DNA from: Mycogone perniciosa
Lineage: Eukaryota; Ascomycota; Sordariomycetes; Hypocreales; Hypocreaceae
Assembly (NCBI GenBank): GCA_025331125.1
Contig: JAOALB010000047.1
Location: 1-64,000 of the forward strand
Direction of reading: 5' to 3'
DNA: 64,000 nucleotides
Shown here: piece by piece, positions 9,660-21,605 of the stretch
Layout of the letters: every line of letters starts with the position of its first letter
Position numbering within the stretch: position 1 is the first letter of the stretch
The notes under the pieces: generated by a model
Told to the model about the DNA's origin: nothing
The model's input: the letters and a program-made list of their open reading frames with translations, nothing else
Database searches by the model: none
Translations under genes and position numbers: made by a program

Positions 9660-12202
9660 CTAGTACCTGTGGCTGCGACTGCGCTGTTGTAGCGTTGTGG
9701 GTGGGATTAAAGCTGACTTGAACTGGTTTCGCGCTGCGGGGAACAGGATAAGGTAGAGCGGGAAAAGGGTTGCTGAGGCGAACAAAGCGACCACCACACA
9801 CAATGAGTATCGGACTGTGTGGACCTGCTGCACGGCCAACATAACGAATGGGAAAATGCAGGGGCCTACGCCAGACGCAGAGGTAATTAGGCAGACAGCA
9901 GGCTTGGTCCACCGGCCCAGGCCGCGCAGTCCGATAGCGAAAATCAAAGGAAACGTGGGTGATAGGAAGAAGGGGATGACCAGCCTTATAGCGAGGGTGC
10001 TATTGACCGACGGCATATTGAGGCCCATAGTCAATGCGGTAAATACGATAGAGCCTGTGTACGCGAGGAGCAGGAGGATGTGCGAGGGCACAAAAAGACA
10101 AAGAGCGGCAAAAATACACGAACTCACTGCGTAAATGGAGTTAGCCACCATATAATAGTTCGCTGACGATAAAGCTGGGTGGGAAGAGGTGGTGCGAGCG
10201 ACGCTGGAGATCAGGCTATAGAAGGATGATACATTGCATGCCCATGCGCCATTGGAAAAAATCATAGACAGGACTGCCATAGCTAGAGTGATGAAAATGA
10301 CTGGGAATCCGCCAAAGGATGTCACGAAAAGGGTTCTCCTCTGTTGCTCGGCTTGGATCTGCAGGTCTGAATCCGTGGCTTCTGGGAGTGGCATATAGTA
10401 GAAACCGAGCGCAAGGAAAACAGTTGAGAGAGCAATAGCGAGGTAGGTCCACTGCACAGCGATCAAGCTTCCAGTCTGGACCACGTTTGTGAGTTTCTGC
10501 GTGAGCAGCTCCCCCAAGACCGACGCGGACGCCTGTATGCCGTTTGATAGACAGACCCGGAATTCGGCGTGGTGGGGTGGTCCGCAAAGGGTCAGAAAAC
10601 CATACGTTGCCATTATCACCAGGGCAAAACCGAACCCAACGATAAAGTTAGAGACAATGAAGCCGGGATAAGACCTCAGATATCCGGAAGGCCAGAACAT
10701 GAGCGTTCCGATGCAATGTATCCCCAAGCCTGTCACAAAGGTCGCTTTAAATCCGACGCCCCACAGGATCCATATGCCGAGGAGGAGAGGGCCGACAATA
10801 CGGCCCCCGAAACTGGCGCATCTTATGCCCAGGCTTTGGACAGGGGTTGGATGACCCGCGATTGAGATCTGGCCATTGAGGATAATAAGCAGGGCGAAGG
10901 CGAATCCCCAGACCGAGTAGATAATGGTAACCATAATACAGTACTTAACGGATTCACAGTCCCGCATGTTGAGCATGCACTTCGGCCCTGTCGCCCTGTT
11001 AAATGTCGAACCGACGCAATCTTCAGTGAACTGGGAGGAGTTTGGTCTCAACTCCGCGGCCATCATCCTGGGATTCTCATCCAAAGTCTGGGTCTGGCGC
11101 ATCATTCGGATCTGCTGACCTTCATTCCCCGCCTGCGGGATCGCGCTGACTAACTCTATATCTACCACTGCTTGCTGTCGATACTCTTCAGAATTGTGTG
11201 AATGCAAGGCGGTTGATAGCAATAGGCCAGGCAGTGGTGCTCTCTTAATACTGTTATGGTGTGTATGATTGAACATCTTTCCCAGGAGCATATGCGTGAT
11301 CAATGGCCGCATAACAGGGATGCAGGCGCAGATAATGCCTATATTAACCTCTATTGCGGACCACAGTAATGCCAAGCTCACATTATAGGAAAACAGCAGA
11401 CCCGTGGTCGCATTGGCTGTAGATGGTGTGTTAACGTTTGCAGCCCCTAACTGCAGGTAATAGATGCGCACAACATCTACAGCAGTGATAAAGGCTCCTA
11501 GCAGGAATGTTAGGACCAAAATGCACTTCTGCCGCCACGGCAGCTTCATGGCCGTTAGTACCGGGATAGGGAGGATCAGTATAGCCAGGTCCGTGGCAAT
11601 GTTTACAGGCGCAGAGACAAGGTAGATTGTCTCGATCGAGATGCATTGTGCTTCTTTAATATCAGGAGTGTACGCCGCCCGCACAGGACGGCATTGGGTG
11701 ATTGTTATAAAGGTAAGGACGACGCCAGCAACGTTGACGACTATGAGGGTTATATAGGATGCCCAGTATAGGAACAACCGCGCGTTCTTGGATATCCTGA
11801 GGTATAAGATAAGGATGGAGGTCTTGGTGGCCATTAACGCCGGGCTATATAGAATGAAAGCCGCGTATTCGCTTGCCAGCAGCGGTGTAACCCAGGCAGC
11901 TGGTATAGCGCTGTGCTGGCGCCCTAGACCCTTAAAGGTGCTAAAGTCAATAGTGAAGGCCATGCCAAAGGCGAGGATCTGGTAGTAGATGTATTATTAG
12001 TCTTTAATTTAGACTAGGGGGAGGCGGGCTCACGTACCCATGCTAGTATAATACTAAAGTCATCCCATTTCCGATGTTTAAGGATGCAGAAGCGGCTTAT
12101 AATCCTCGCGAAGACAAAGACTGTGGCGAATATAAATGCCACTGTCACGCCGATGAATACAGCGGTACTGCGAGCATGGTGCCCATTGCTGTCCAGGGAC
12201 AT
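9660..12202 (-). CDS. Rhodopsin/PTH11-like 7TM domain fused to FucP-type MFS transporter
   Basis: Two exons (12202-12038 and 11978-9660, intron 59 bases, GTACGT..CCAG) encode 827 residues. Residues ~10-300 form a seven-helix fungal rhodopsin-like/PTH11-type domain: helix 1 ARSTAVFIGVTVAFIFATVF, then RKWDDFSIILAW, ATKTSILILYLRISK, a TQC after helix 4, PVNIATDLAILILPIPV, and SAIEVNIGIICACIPVMRPL. A hydrophilic linker of ~110 residues follows. Residues ~415-815 are a 12-helix major facilitator of the fucose/glucose-galactose (FucP) type: WGFAFALLIILN, FGGRIVGPLLLG, GFKATFVTGLGI, CGPPHHAEFRVCLSNGIQA. No stop or splice signal separates the halves, since both are in one 2.3-kb exon. The protein would be a plasma-membrane receptor-plus-transporter, but ligand and substrate are unknown. 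It has no CFEM domain. The gene lies alone between LTRs at 8564 and 12645 yet is not visibly RIP-damaged. Confidence 0.85.
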
Positions 12203-12644
12203 GATGCTGGAATGGCAAAACCGTTATAGCGGAGAAGCGGAGAGTCCAGCCAGTTAATATAGTCTTTCTTTCTAACGAGGGTTCGCGAGCAATTTGAACT
12301 ATCGTTATCACGGCACGGAAAGGCGGGTCAGGGCAAATATCGTTGTTGTGCCGTGGAGAGCGAGAAAGCCCTGAGGCTCTACGGAAAGCTATAGCTAGGA
12401 ACGCGTTGGGGCCTGGTCACGTGACAGGGCGTCAACATCGCGTCACGGTCGGTGCCGTGACAATCGTGATATATATCGTTCCAGGGAGTTAAAATAGAGG
12501 GCCAGGATCCTGGCGTTTAAGTATAAAGAGCTGGCGTACTGGCGCGCTGGCGCATATTAAATAGCTCTTTAATCGATGCTTGAGCTAAGTATGCAGAGCC
12601 TTGGTACTAATAGTCCACGGCTACGGAGTAACTTTATAAGGAAT
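12203..12644. other. Upstream region of the fusion gene
   Basis: No gene seen. The interval contains the promoter side of the rhodopsin-like/MFS gene, a repeated CTGGCG word near 12530-12555 and a CTACGGAGTA word near 12621. Confidence 0.4.
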
Positions 12645-13052
12645 TGTCACGACCCGACCAGGTCAAAGACCAGGTCACGGGGACACGGGAGAATATCGGT
12701 TGCATCAGCCAATCATCAGGAAGTGATCACCGCGCTAAGAGTGATCACTCAAACGCTCACTACACCAAGAAGTGCGATCACCTACTCGATCATCGCGCTA
12801 CCACAGTGATCGCAACAAACGCTCACTGGAACATCAGTGATCACATATGGATTCCTTTGTATATATGCGACTGGCTTGTCACTCATTTAGTATAGTTACT
12901 TAGACAGTCGTTAATAAATTGTATTCGCCAGAACCGCCTGTTCTACAGAATCGTGACTACGTTACCCTGCTCAGTATTCATCCCTGACCTCTCTGTCAAC
13001 ATAAACCCACGAACCTCGGTTTATCCCTTGAGAATCAACCCGGATCGTCACA
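12645..13052 (+). mobile_element. Solo LTR, same family
   Basis: Starts TGTCACGACCCGACCAGG and ends CCCGGATCGTCACA. It shares the conserved 3' part (TTGTATATATGCGACTGGCTT..CAGTCGTTAATAAATT..GAATCGTGACTACGTTACCC) with the other copies. Its middle is unlike theirs and is built of repeated GTGATCAC/GCTCACT words. The flanks (GGAAT and TATAT) do not match, so no target duplication is visible. This suggests a rearranged or unequal-recombination product. Confidence 0.87.
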
Positions 13053-14661
13053 TATATATAGATGCCATTATAGCGCATTCTCTTTTTATATAATCAAGCT
13101 TTATTTCCGATCTCTCTGTACTCTATATAGCTGTGCCGCGCTCCGTTATACAATCTATGTGATCTCACTCTATGGAGCTGTAAGAGTGTCACGCTCCGAG
13201 CACGTTTCCCTTTTATATACAGTTGGTACCGTCATGATAATTTCTACAAATGCGATTATTAGCCTATTCTTTTGCCTATTGGCGTGACGGTATGACGGTT
13301 TGTCACAAATAGCTAGTACTAGCTAAAAGTCTTGAACACGAGCAGATGATGTCAACCTCAGTAACGGATTATTCCACATCACGGCACATTCCACAACATG
13401 ACACATTCCTTCATTCCAGCGCACATTCCTTGATTCCCAACTAGCTTGCAATAACAGCCGGATCCGTAAGTCAATGACGATATCATAACAGCTAAATTTC
13501 CTAGATTTCCTAGATCCGGATGGTCATGATCAATAGTACAAGCTGATGTGGTTACAGGTGAGATGGACCTGGATGCGAGAGCGAGACATGCCAGTTCGTG
13601 ATGGTCACAACGGCCGGAACTCGCATCTAGGGTCAATGCACTTGATGCAAAAACTCAAGGGTTCAGTAAGCGGTGTGATAATTAATTGATATGTCGTATT
13701 TCTTCAACGAGCAACCTATCATTAACGAACTTTTGTGCGTGTGCCTATCTTCTTTCTTTATGCCAGGGTCATTACCCGCTTCTGCGCATGTCTATCCTAC
13801 CTAGTGTGCAAGGCCTGGTTCAAGCAGTCATCATCTAATATAGGAGAGGCTTGTCATCCCCGTGAAGAGACAATTAATGTATGGGGCGCTCTATCGGCGG
13901 TGTCCTCGGCAGGCTTACGAGTAGTACCTATGTATGCATGTGCTTCATACCTAGCGGGATATATGTGTTAAGGTCCTGATTACAACTTGTGGATGTGCAG
14001 TGGATACGATGAGCATTACTTTCTTGATTGGAATGGTAACGTCAGACGATACGTATACGGAGTACATATGACGATAAAACATACTCGTATAGTACTGTCA
14101 AGAATAAAGGGTAATATGGAAGAGAGTGAAAGAGTCTAAGAGGAGAATAGCAGCAGGCACGCAGGTGGGTAGCAGTTAGGGTCTAAGAGGTGACTGTATT
14201 GATTTCTGACCTTTTTTTTAAAGAGAGCTATTCCGCTCTCTCTTAAGCTAGTCCGATACGAGGGACCGGCTCCCTTCTAGTCATCTATCTAGTCATCTTA
14301 TCTTACAGCAGCGCCTCCTTTACGTTATCCTGCATTTTGTCTTATAACACAGCCTCCTTTATGTTCCACTTGTCTCATAACAGGATCTCCTTGCGCTTTC
14401 CTTCATCCCTCTTTGGCTCATGACAAGTACGTAGAAGAGTATACCAAATTAGTGCTTACTAGAAGTTCTTCTGTCATAGACATTCCCTTTGTAATGTTAT
14501 ATAGCTTGTATAGAGTACGCAATAAGATGTCAGATCTCATTTAGAAAACGAAGCATATAAAGGGCATAATCTAGCTCCATTTATGGCACTTTCATGTTCT
14601 ATTTATTGTTATCATACCTTGATAAGCATCGCGCGGTGTAAAACTTTTCAGAAGAAATCCA
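13053..14661. other. Gene-free repeat-containing interval
   Basis: No gene that I can support. It holds one copy of a dispersed repeat (13349-13534, listed separately), a TGTCACG...TTGTCACA-bounded ~120-bp stretch near 13187-13309, and pyrimidine-rich imperfect repeats (CCTCCTTTA / CTCATAACA) near 14300-14420. Confidence 0.4.
13349..13534 (+). repeat. Dispersed repeat, copy 1
   Basis: A block of 186 bases starting ATGTCAACCTCAGTAACGG and ending GGTCATGATCAAT. It is nearly identical to 55941-56126, with only a few, mostly transition, differences. Here it stands alone; its other copy is one arm of an inverted-repeat element. Confidence 0.93.
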
Positions 14662-15781
14662 ATGGCACCTAAAGACAATCACTATATTCTGGGCATTAAT
14701 GACGTCGCAAGCACACGGTATGAGAATCCTCCTACCAAGCACGGGATAACGCATCGTCACTAACTACATATTATAGGCTGCAGCTTCAGCATTTGTGGAC
14801 GCAATTAACTTGCGGCTTTCTTATTCACCCTGATATTCCAATCTCCCCGCAAGCTAAGATTGTAGATATTGCAACAGGAACAGGGTATGCGAAAGGTTCT
14901 CTGATATTACAAAGGATGATCGAAAAGTACTAATTAAGTGGTGGCCACGACAGAATATGGCCCATTTCTATATCAACAAGCCTCCCTCCATCAGTCCAAA
15001 TCGACGGCTTCGATATCACCGCCTCACAATTTCCTCCCAAGGACTGGCTTCCTAAGAATGTCTCTCTCAACACACTAGACTTTTTGTCACCCATCCCAGC
15101 CCATCTCGTGGGTCAATACGACATTGTGAACATTAGATATTTCGGAGTAAATATCAAGAATAGTAATTATCTTGGTGTACTGAACAATCTATTTGCTCTG
15201 CTAAGTGAGTCTTCTCTTGCTTTCGGAGCTCTATCATGGAGCTATTCTTCAATATATCAAAGTAACATCTTCTAACCTGGTTACTAGAGCCGGGAGGATT
15301 TCTTCAGTGGATGGAATTGGACATGGCTGGACAGAAAACTGTTCTCCGTAAGCCAGATATGGAAGTTCCAGCCTGTAACAGCCTCGTCAAAGACACAAGG
15401 GAATTCCTCTTATCCAGGGGAACCTCGTGGGAGTGAGTTGTATCTTACATTTATATTCATATTCATCAATTGGGCACTGGCTAACATATATTTACGTAAA
15501 GCTGGATTCAGAATCTCCCAGAAAGCTGCCATGAAATTGGTATGTTGCAAGTACAACAACTGAAGCCGGAGCTTGTTCCTGCTTTGGGGCCAATGTTCTC
15601 GGCTAATGTTCTTTCGGGCTGGGAAGAAGTCAGCCATTCACTCGACCAGCATGGATCTAGCCCTGTCCTTGGAAGCGGGGAGCAATTCCGGAAAAAGCTC
15701 ATTGAGATACGTGAAGAGATCCAAGCAGGCACAGCGATTGTGGCGGACCTATATGTAACGATTGGTCAGCGTCCACTTTGA
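14662..15781 (+). CDS. LaeA/UMTA-type SAM-dependent methyltransferase
   Basis: Five exons (14662-14717, 14777-14884, 14954-15204, 15288-15432, 15502-15781) splice in consistent phase into 279 residues, with introns of 59, 69, 83 and 69 bases. The glycine-rich SAM-binding motif I, IVDIATGTGIW (~47-57), is formed across intron 2. An acidic motif II follows in QIDGFDIT, then QYDIVNIRYFG and LLKPGGFLQWME (motifs IV-VI of class I methyltransferases). The layout matches fungal LaeA-like/UMTA methyltransferases, many of which act on secondary metabolites or regulators. The acceptor substrate cannot be inferred and no biosynthetic backbone gene lies nearby. The gene appears intact although it lies in an AT-rich, repeat-rich region. 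Start chosen because the short first exon is in phase and upstream sequence has no longer frame. Confidence 0.85.
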
Positions 15782-16169
15782 GCATGCATAGCAACTATAC
15801 GGAGCGGACGGGTCAGGGAAACGGAACCGCTTGACCAATTAGATGTAGATAATAGAAAGGCACGACCAACCCTTTATATGAGATAGGGGCGCGTTGCTTA
15901 TCTCCCAATGATGTTATTATCGGGACGCACGTCATTTATTGGCTATGCACATCAATGACATCACAGACATGATGGAGGAAAGCTGCTATGACGACCCAAT
16001 TCAGAGCGTGATGCATAAAGATTCGGATAGCCATCTGCATTCTGCTTCATGGATACCCAAAAGCTCGGGGGATGTGGCCAATGCTGTAGATATCAGCCCT
16101 AGCTTCATGAACCTCCATGTGGTAGCATAACCATAAGCTAATGACATGGTTTATTGTCAGAAACTGAGG
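15782..16169. other. Gene-free interval
   Basis: A 63-codon plus-strand frame (15939-16130) is present but has no recognisable features. I do not call a gene here. Confidence 0.35.
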
Positions 16170-16850
16170 ACAACCAGAAGAGAGTAAAAATTAAACTATT
16201 TAAAATATACTTTTAAAAAGCTTTTTTAAAGAAATTAATAAAAAAGTATTATATAATTACTTTATATATATATTAATTAATAATACTAAAATATAATATT
16301 ATAATAATAATTAAAGCATAACTTTTTTAATTTTAATTTTATTTTAAGTAAATTAATTATAAACCTTTTTTATATATTATATATTATATAAAACTTATTT
16401 GTTAATAAATATTTAAATAAAAGCTAATATAATATTACTATTTATTATTATTATAAAACTCTTTATTAAATTTAAACTTTATATATATATTTATATTTAC
16501 ACAATATTTTTCTTTTTTAATTTTAAAAGTTTTATATCTTTAAAAATTATAATTAATTTATATATATACTTAAAGCCTTTAGTTTTTAATAATTAATGAA
16601 ATTTTTAATCTTTATTTTAAAAACTAAATTAAGCTTAATTATAATATTTAAATACATATAACTATTAATTATATAAAAATAAAGAAATATATTAATAAAT
16701 ATAAGTTAAAAAGATTAATTTTAAATGATACTATTAATATAAATAAAAATTAGTATTTATATAAATAATATTACTTATATTATTATTTATAATTTTTTTA
16801 TATATTAAAATAAATACTAGATAAATAAGTAAATATAACCACTAGTCTTA
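16170..16850. other. Extreme AT block
   Basis: About 680 bases made almost only of A and T, mainly TTAATTA, ATATA and TTTTAA words, with very rare C or G. This is what heavy RIP of a repeat, or an AT-rich isochore segment, leaves behind. No coding trace is visible. The edges are sharp: ordinary composition resumes near 16850. Confidence 0.8.
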
Positions 16851-17410
16851 AGCTAACAGGGATTTTCCCTATAAGACACTAATAGTAGTATAGTACCTTG
16901 TATAAATGAGCTGTTCTGCATGCCCCCTATACTTGATTTACACCTCGATCAAGTGCTGTGGCACATCAACACCGAGGCTCTCACTTCTGGGCATTACCAA
17001 TCCGTCTGTTCGCGTGACCGACTTCGGATGGATCCACTCCCTATCGGTTTCTGGGAGGGCGGAATTCAGTGGGTAAAATGCGGACTTCAACGGATCTCAG
17101 TGGATTCAGTGGATTCAGTAGAGGCCTGGAGACGCTTCAGTGCTTTTCATTCGGGTGCTTCAACCTGCGGATGCACGTCACGGAGGCGGAACCCCGCGAT
17201 TTGACCTCCCCCACACCCCACCATGACATCCATTGATATCGATCGCAATCTGTATATGTCATCATCAAACCTCCTCCATATCTCTGTCTCGAGACATTTC
17301 CCCTTCTCCTCTTCATGAGAACCGCCACAGGGGAAAAGAATCCAACACCACACAATCTTCCCGGGCTCGGCCTTCCAGACCTGTGGTAATACCCCTTCGC
17401 CAACCTCATC
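16851..17410. other. Upstream region of the oxoprolinase gene
   Basis: Normal-composition sequence without a gene I can support. It holds a short tandem GTGGATTCA word near 17099-17118 and pyrimidine-rich sequence shortly before the 5-oxoprolinase start, consistent with a promoter/5' leader. Confidence 0.4.
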
Positions 17411-20400
17411 ATGACAATCACAACATTCAAGGAACGTGGCATCCGCATAGCCATCGACCGCGGCGGTACCTTCACCGACTGTGTAGGCGAACACAATGGC
17501 GAGGAAATCATAATCAAGCTCCTCTCTGAGGATCCCGCAAATTACAAAGACGCGCCGCTGGAAGGCATTCGCCGCATCATGAGCCATTTTCTCAAGCGCG
17601 ACATCCCCCGAGGTGAAGCCCTGGACACCTCTAACATCGACTCCATCCGCATGGGAACTACCGTTGCGACCAATGCCCTGCTGGAGCGCAAGGGTGAGAA
17701 GATTGCCTTGGTTGTTACGAGGGGCTTCAAGGACTGTTTGACAATTGGGAACCAGTCAAGACCAAAGATTTTTGACCTGGCTATTCGAAAACCAGATGTC
17801 CTTTATGAAAAGGTGGTTGAGGTTGATGAGCGTGTCACGTTGGAAGACTACGCCGAGGACCCCGAGAGGACAGTTACAGAGGCGGATGCCCAGGTCGGAA
17901 CCAAAGAAGCTGAGGGAAAGGATCTCGTTCGGGGCCTGTCTGGTGAAACAGTCCGGATACTAAAGAGACCTCAGCATGATGATATACGCCAGGAGCTTCA
18001 GGAAGTTTACGACTCAGGTATTCGAAGTATAGCCGTGTGTCTCATGCACGGCTACACTTTCCCAGACCATGAAGCCCTGATTGGCAAGATTGCTAGGGAA
18101 ATTGGCTTCAAGCACATCTCACTCAGCCATGAGTTGATGCCCATGGTCAAACTAGTGCCTCGAGCAACGTCTGTCTGCGCCGATGCTTACTTGACGCCTG
18201 CCATCAAAAAGTACATCGATGGATTCCAGGCTGGATTCGAGGGCAGACTGGGCACCCAGAGCGTCAAGCAGGAAAAGGGGCCAAAAGGCGCCAGATGCGA
18301 GTTCATGCAGAGCGATGGTGGTCTCGTTGACGTGGACAAATTCACCGGACTCAAGGCCATTTTGTCTGGCCCAGCAGGTGGCGTGGTAGGATACGCTATC
18401 ACGTCGTACGATGAGGACACCAAGACCCCCGTCATCGGATTTGATATGGTGAGCTCAAACCCTTCATCAGAATGTTTCCATTCTAACTCTAGTACAAGGG
18501 AGGTACTAGCACAGATGTGTCCCGCTATGGCGAAGGCCGATACGAACACGTCTTCGAGACCACTACTGCTGGGGTCACCATTCAATCCCCTCAACTCGAC
18601 ATCAACACCGTCGCCGCAGGCGGTGGCTCACGTCTCTTCTTCCGTAACGGGCTTTTCGTTGTCGGCCCCGAATCGGCCGGCGCGCACCCCGGCCCGGCAT
18701 GCTACCGCAAGGGCGGCCCCGCCACTGTCACCGACGCCAACCTCTACCTGGGCCGTCTGCTTCCTGAGTTCTTCCCCAAGATCTTTGGCAAGAATGAAGA
18801 CGAGGGTCTAGATCCCGACGCTAGCAGGAAAGTACTGCAGGAGTTGGCAGACCAGGTGAATCAGGAAACAGGCAAGAACTTGTCGGTGGATGAGGTAGCT
18901 TACGGCTTCCTGACCGTGGCAAACGAAGCCATGACGAGACCAATCCGCTCCATCACCGAAGCAAAAGGCCACGACACTTCCAAGCATCGACTAGCCACCT
19001 TTGGCGGTGCAGGCGGCCAGCACGCCGTCGCCATCGCAGAATCCCTTGGTATTCACCAGATCCTAATCCACCGCTACTCCTCCGTCCTCTCTGCCTATGG
19101 AATGGCCCTCGCCGATGTCGTCGACGAGCGACAAGAGCCCGAGTCTTCCATCTGGCAAGACGGCGGCAAAGTCATTGGTGAACTACAAGCCAAAATGGAG
19201 AAACTCAAGGAGAAATCTCGCGCGGCCTTGAAAGACCAGGGTTTCGAAGAAAATGAGATTGTATTTGAGGAGTATCTCAACATGCGATATCGCGGCACTG
19301 AGTCAGCCCTCATGATCATCAAGCCTAGCGAGGAAGAGGCCAAGGCCAACTTCGATGACAAGGACTGGGAGTTCGGCAAGGCATTTGTGAAACATCATCG
19401 CTATGAGTTTGGCTTCACCCTGGATGGCCGAGATGTCATTGTTGACGATGTGCGAGTTCGCGGTATCGGAAAGAGCTTCCGGCATAAAGAAAAGACGGTC
19501 GATCAACAATTGAAGACAATCAAGCGCCAGGAAGTATCTGCAAAGAGCCAGCACGGCGAACAAGAGGTGTACTTTGAAGGTGGACGACTCAACACTCCTA
19601 TCTACAAGCTTGAAGACTTGAATGAAGGCGATGTCATCGACGGACCAGCGATGCTTGCAGACGGCACGCAAACAATTGTTGTAACGCCACGCACCAAGGC
19701 TCTCATCGCCGGCACACATGTTATTTTGGAAATCGGCAAGGGGGGCTCCAAGGATGAGTACGATAGAAGCACACATCTCCTTTGCAATCTCTTACACGGA
19801 CTGACAAAACTCACAGATCGCACGTACACGGAGATGACCGAGAAGTCGATCCCATCATGCTGAGCATCTTTGGCCATCGGTTTATGGCCATTGCTGAGCA
19901 AATGGGTCGCGCCCTGCAGAAGACGAGTGTCAGCACAAACGTCAAGGAACGGCTCGATTTCTCCTGCGCCATATTTGATGCAACAGGCGGCTTGGTTGCT
20001 AATGCGCCCCATTTACCCGTTCACCTTGGCTCCATGTCGACGTGCGTTCGTCGCCAGGCTGAGATATGGAAAGGGAGACTGCAGAGAGGAGACGTCATCA
20101 TCTCGAATCATCCATCCTACGGAGGCACACACCTTCCTGACGTAACCCTACTCATGCCTGCCTTCGATGCCAAGGGTGAGAAGATTCTATTTTACGCCGC
20201 TTCTCGAGCGCATCATGCCGATATTGGTGGAATCAGCGCCGGAAGTATGCCGCCGCATTCTCGAGAGCTGTACCAAGAAGGCGCGTCGATCCGAAGTGAG
20301 AAACTTGTCAGTGGCGGCAAATTTGACGAGAAGAGAGTGACCGAACTATTCTACGATGAGCCAGCCCAATATCCTGGATGCAGCGGGACCCGATGTCTCG

Positions 20401-21605
20401 CGGACAACATCAATGATCTACGAGCCCAAGTGTCAGCTAACCAAAAGGGAATTTCCCTCATTGAGACATTGATTGAGGAGTATGGCGAGGAGACTGTCCA
20501 GTTTTACATGGTCAACATCCAGAAGAATGCCGAGCAGTGTGTGCGCCGGCTCCTCAAGGACGTTTATAAACGATTCGAAGGCAAGAAACTCTCCGCCATT
20601 GACCACATGGACGACGGAACTCCCATTCAGCTCAAGGTCACTATCGATCCTGAAAAGGGTGAGGCGGAGTTCGACTTTGAGGGCACTGGCCCTGAAGTGT
20701 ATGGCAACATCAATGCGCCGGAAGCCATCACCTACAGCGCCATAATCTACTGCTTGCGCTGTCTCATCTCAGAGGATATCCCGCTGAACCAGGGCTGTCT
20801 GAAGCCGATTCATGTCAAGATCCCGCCCAAGTCCATTCTTTCCCCATCGGCTGGCGCCGCGGTAGTAGGAGGCAACGTCCTCACCAGCCAACGCATCACT
20901 GATGTTGTTTTCAAGGCTTTCCAGGCCTGTGCTGCCAGTCAGGGTTGCTGCAACAATCTCACGTTCGGATTCGGTGGAAACCAGTCTGGCAAGGAGGCCG
21001 TCAAGGGCTTTGGTTATTACGAGACGATTGCCGGAGGAAGCGGCGCCGGGCCAGACTGGGTTGGAACCAGCGGTGTCCACGTTCACATGACCAACACAAG
21101 AATCACCGACTCGGAGATCTTTGAGCGTCGATACCCAGTCATTCTGCGCGAGTTCTCAATCCGCACTGGCTCAGGAGGCAACGGGCAGCACCGCGGCGGC
21201 GACGGTGTCATTCGAGACATTGAGTTCCGCATCCCTCTCCAGGTTTCCATCCTCAGCGAGCGGCGTGTATACCGCCCATATGGTCTTGACGGTGGCGAAG
21301 ATGGCCAGTGTGGACTCAACCTGTGGGTGAGGAAGGTGGAGAAAACGACATGGGAGCAATCCCTCAAGAGACTCCACGGAAAAGAAGATGTCGGAGAGAC
21401 TGAGTACGAGGAACGACAAATCAACATGGGCGCCAAGAACACAGCAGCTATGAAGGCCGGTGACCGCATCATTATCTGCACACCTGGTGGCGGTGGATGG
21501 GGAAGACCCGGCACAGAGAGCAAAGAGAAAAAGCGAGTAGACCCCACCGAGGGCTGGAGGAAGGGAAGTGGCGCTGTGAGAGAAGATACTGCATTGCAAG
21601 CGTAA
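17411..21605 (+). CDS. OXP1: 5-oxoprolinase (ATP-hydrolysing)
   Basis: Three exons (17411-18448, 18499-19757, 19817-21605) encode 1361 residues, a full-length eukaryotic-type fused oxoprolinase. The enzyme opens 5-oxo-L-proline to glutamate with ATP, recycling pyroglutamate from glutathione turnover in the cytosol. N-terminal hydantoinase A/ASKHA half: phosphate-binding IDRGGTFTDCVG (~14-25), MGTTVATNALLERKGE, LSGPAGG (~318), and the second phosphate motif GFDMGGTSTDVSRYG, which is assembled across intron 1 (GTGAGC..CAAG). C-terminal hydantoinase B half: from DPIMLSIFGHRFMAIAEQMG through SVSTNVKERLDFSCAIF, SNHPSYGGTHLPD and the terminal CTPGGGGWG. Intron 2 is 59 bases (GTACGA..ACAG). The next gene downstream is 2.4 kb away. 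Confidence 0.94.

Noticed and set aside
13187..13309. TGTCACG...TTGTCACA-bounded short element
   Set aside because: The ends resemble the LTR family, but the inside does not match any copy and there is no duplication at the edges.
14662..15781. Methyltransferase as a RIP pseudogene
   Set aside because: It first looked broken because each frame is short, but four GT-AG introns restore one continuous in-phase 279-residue product.
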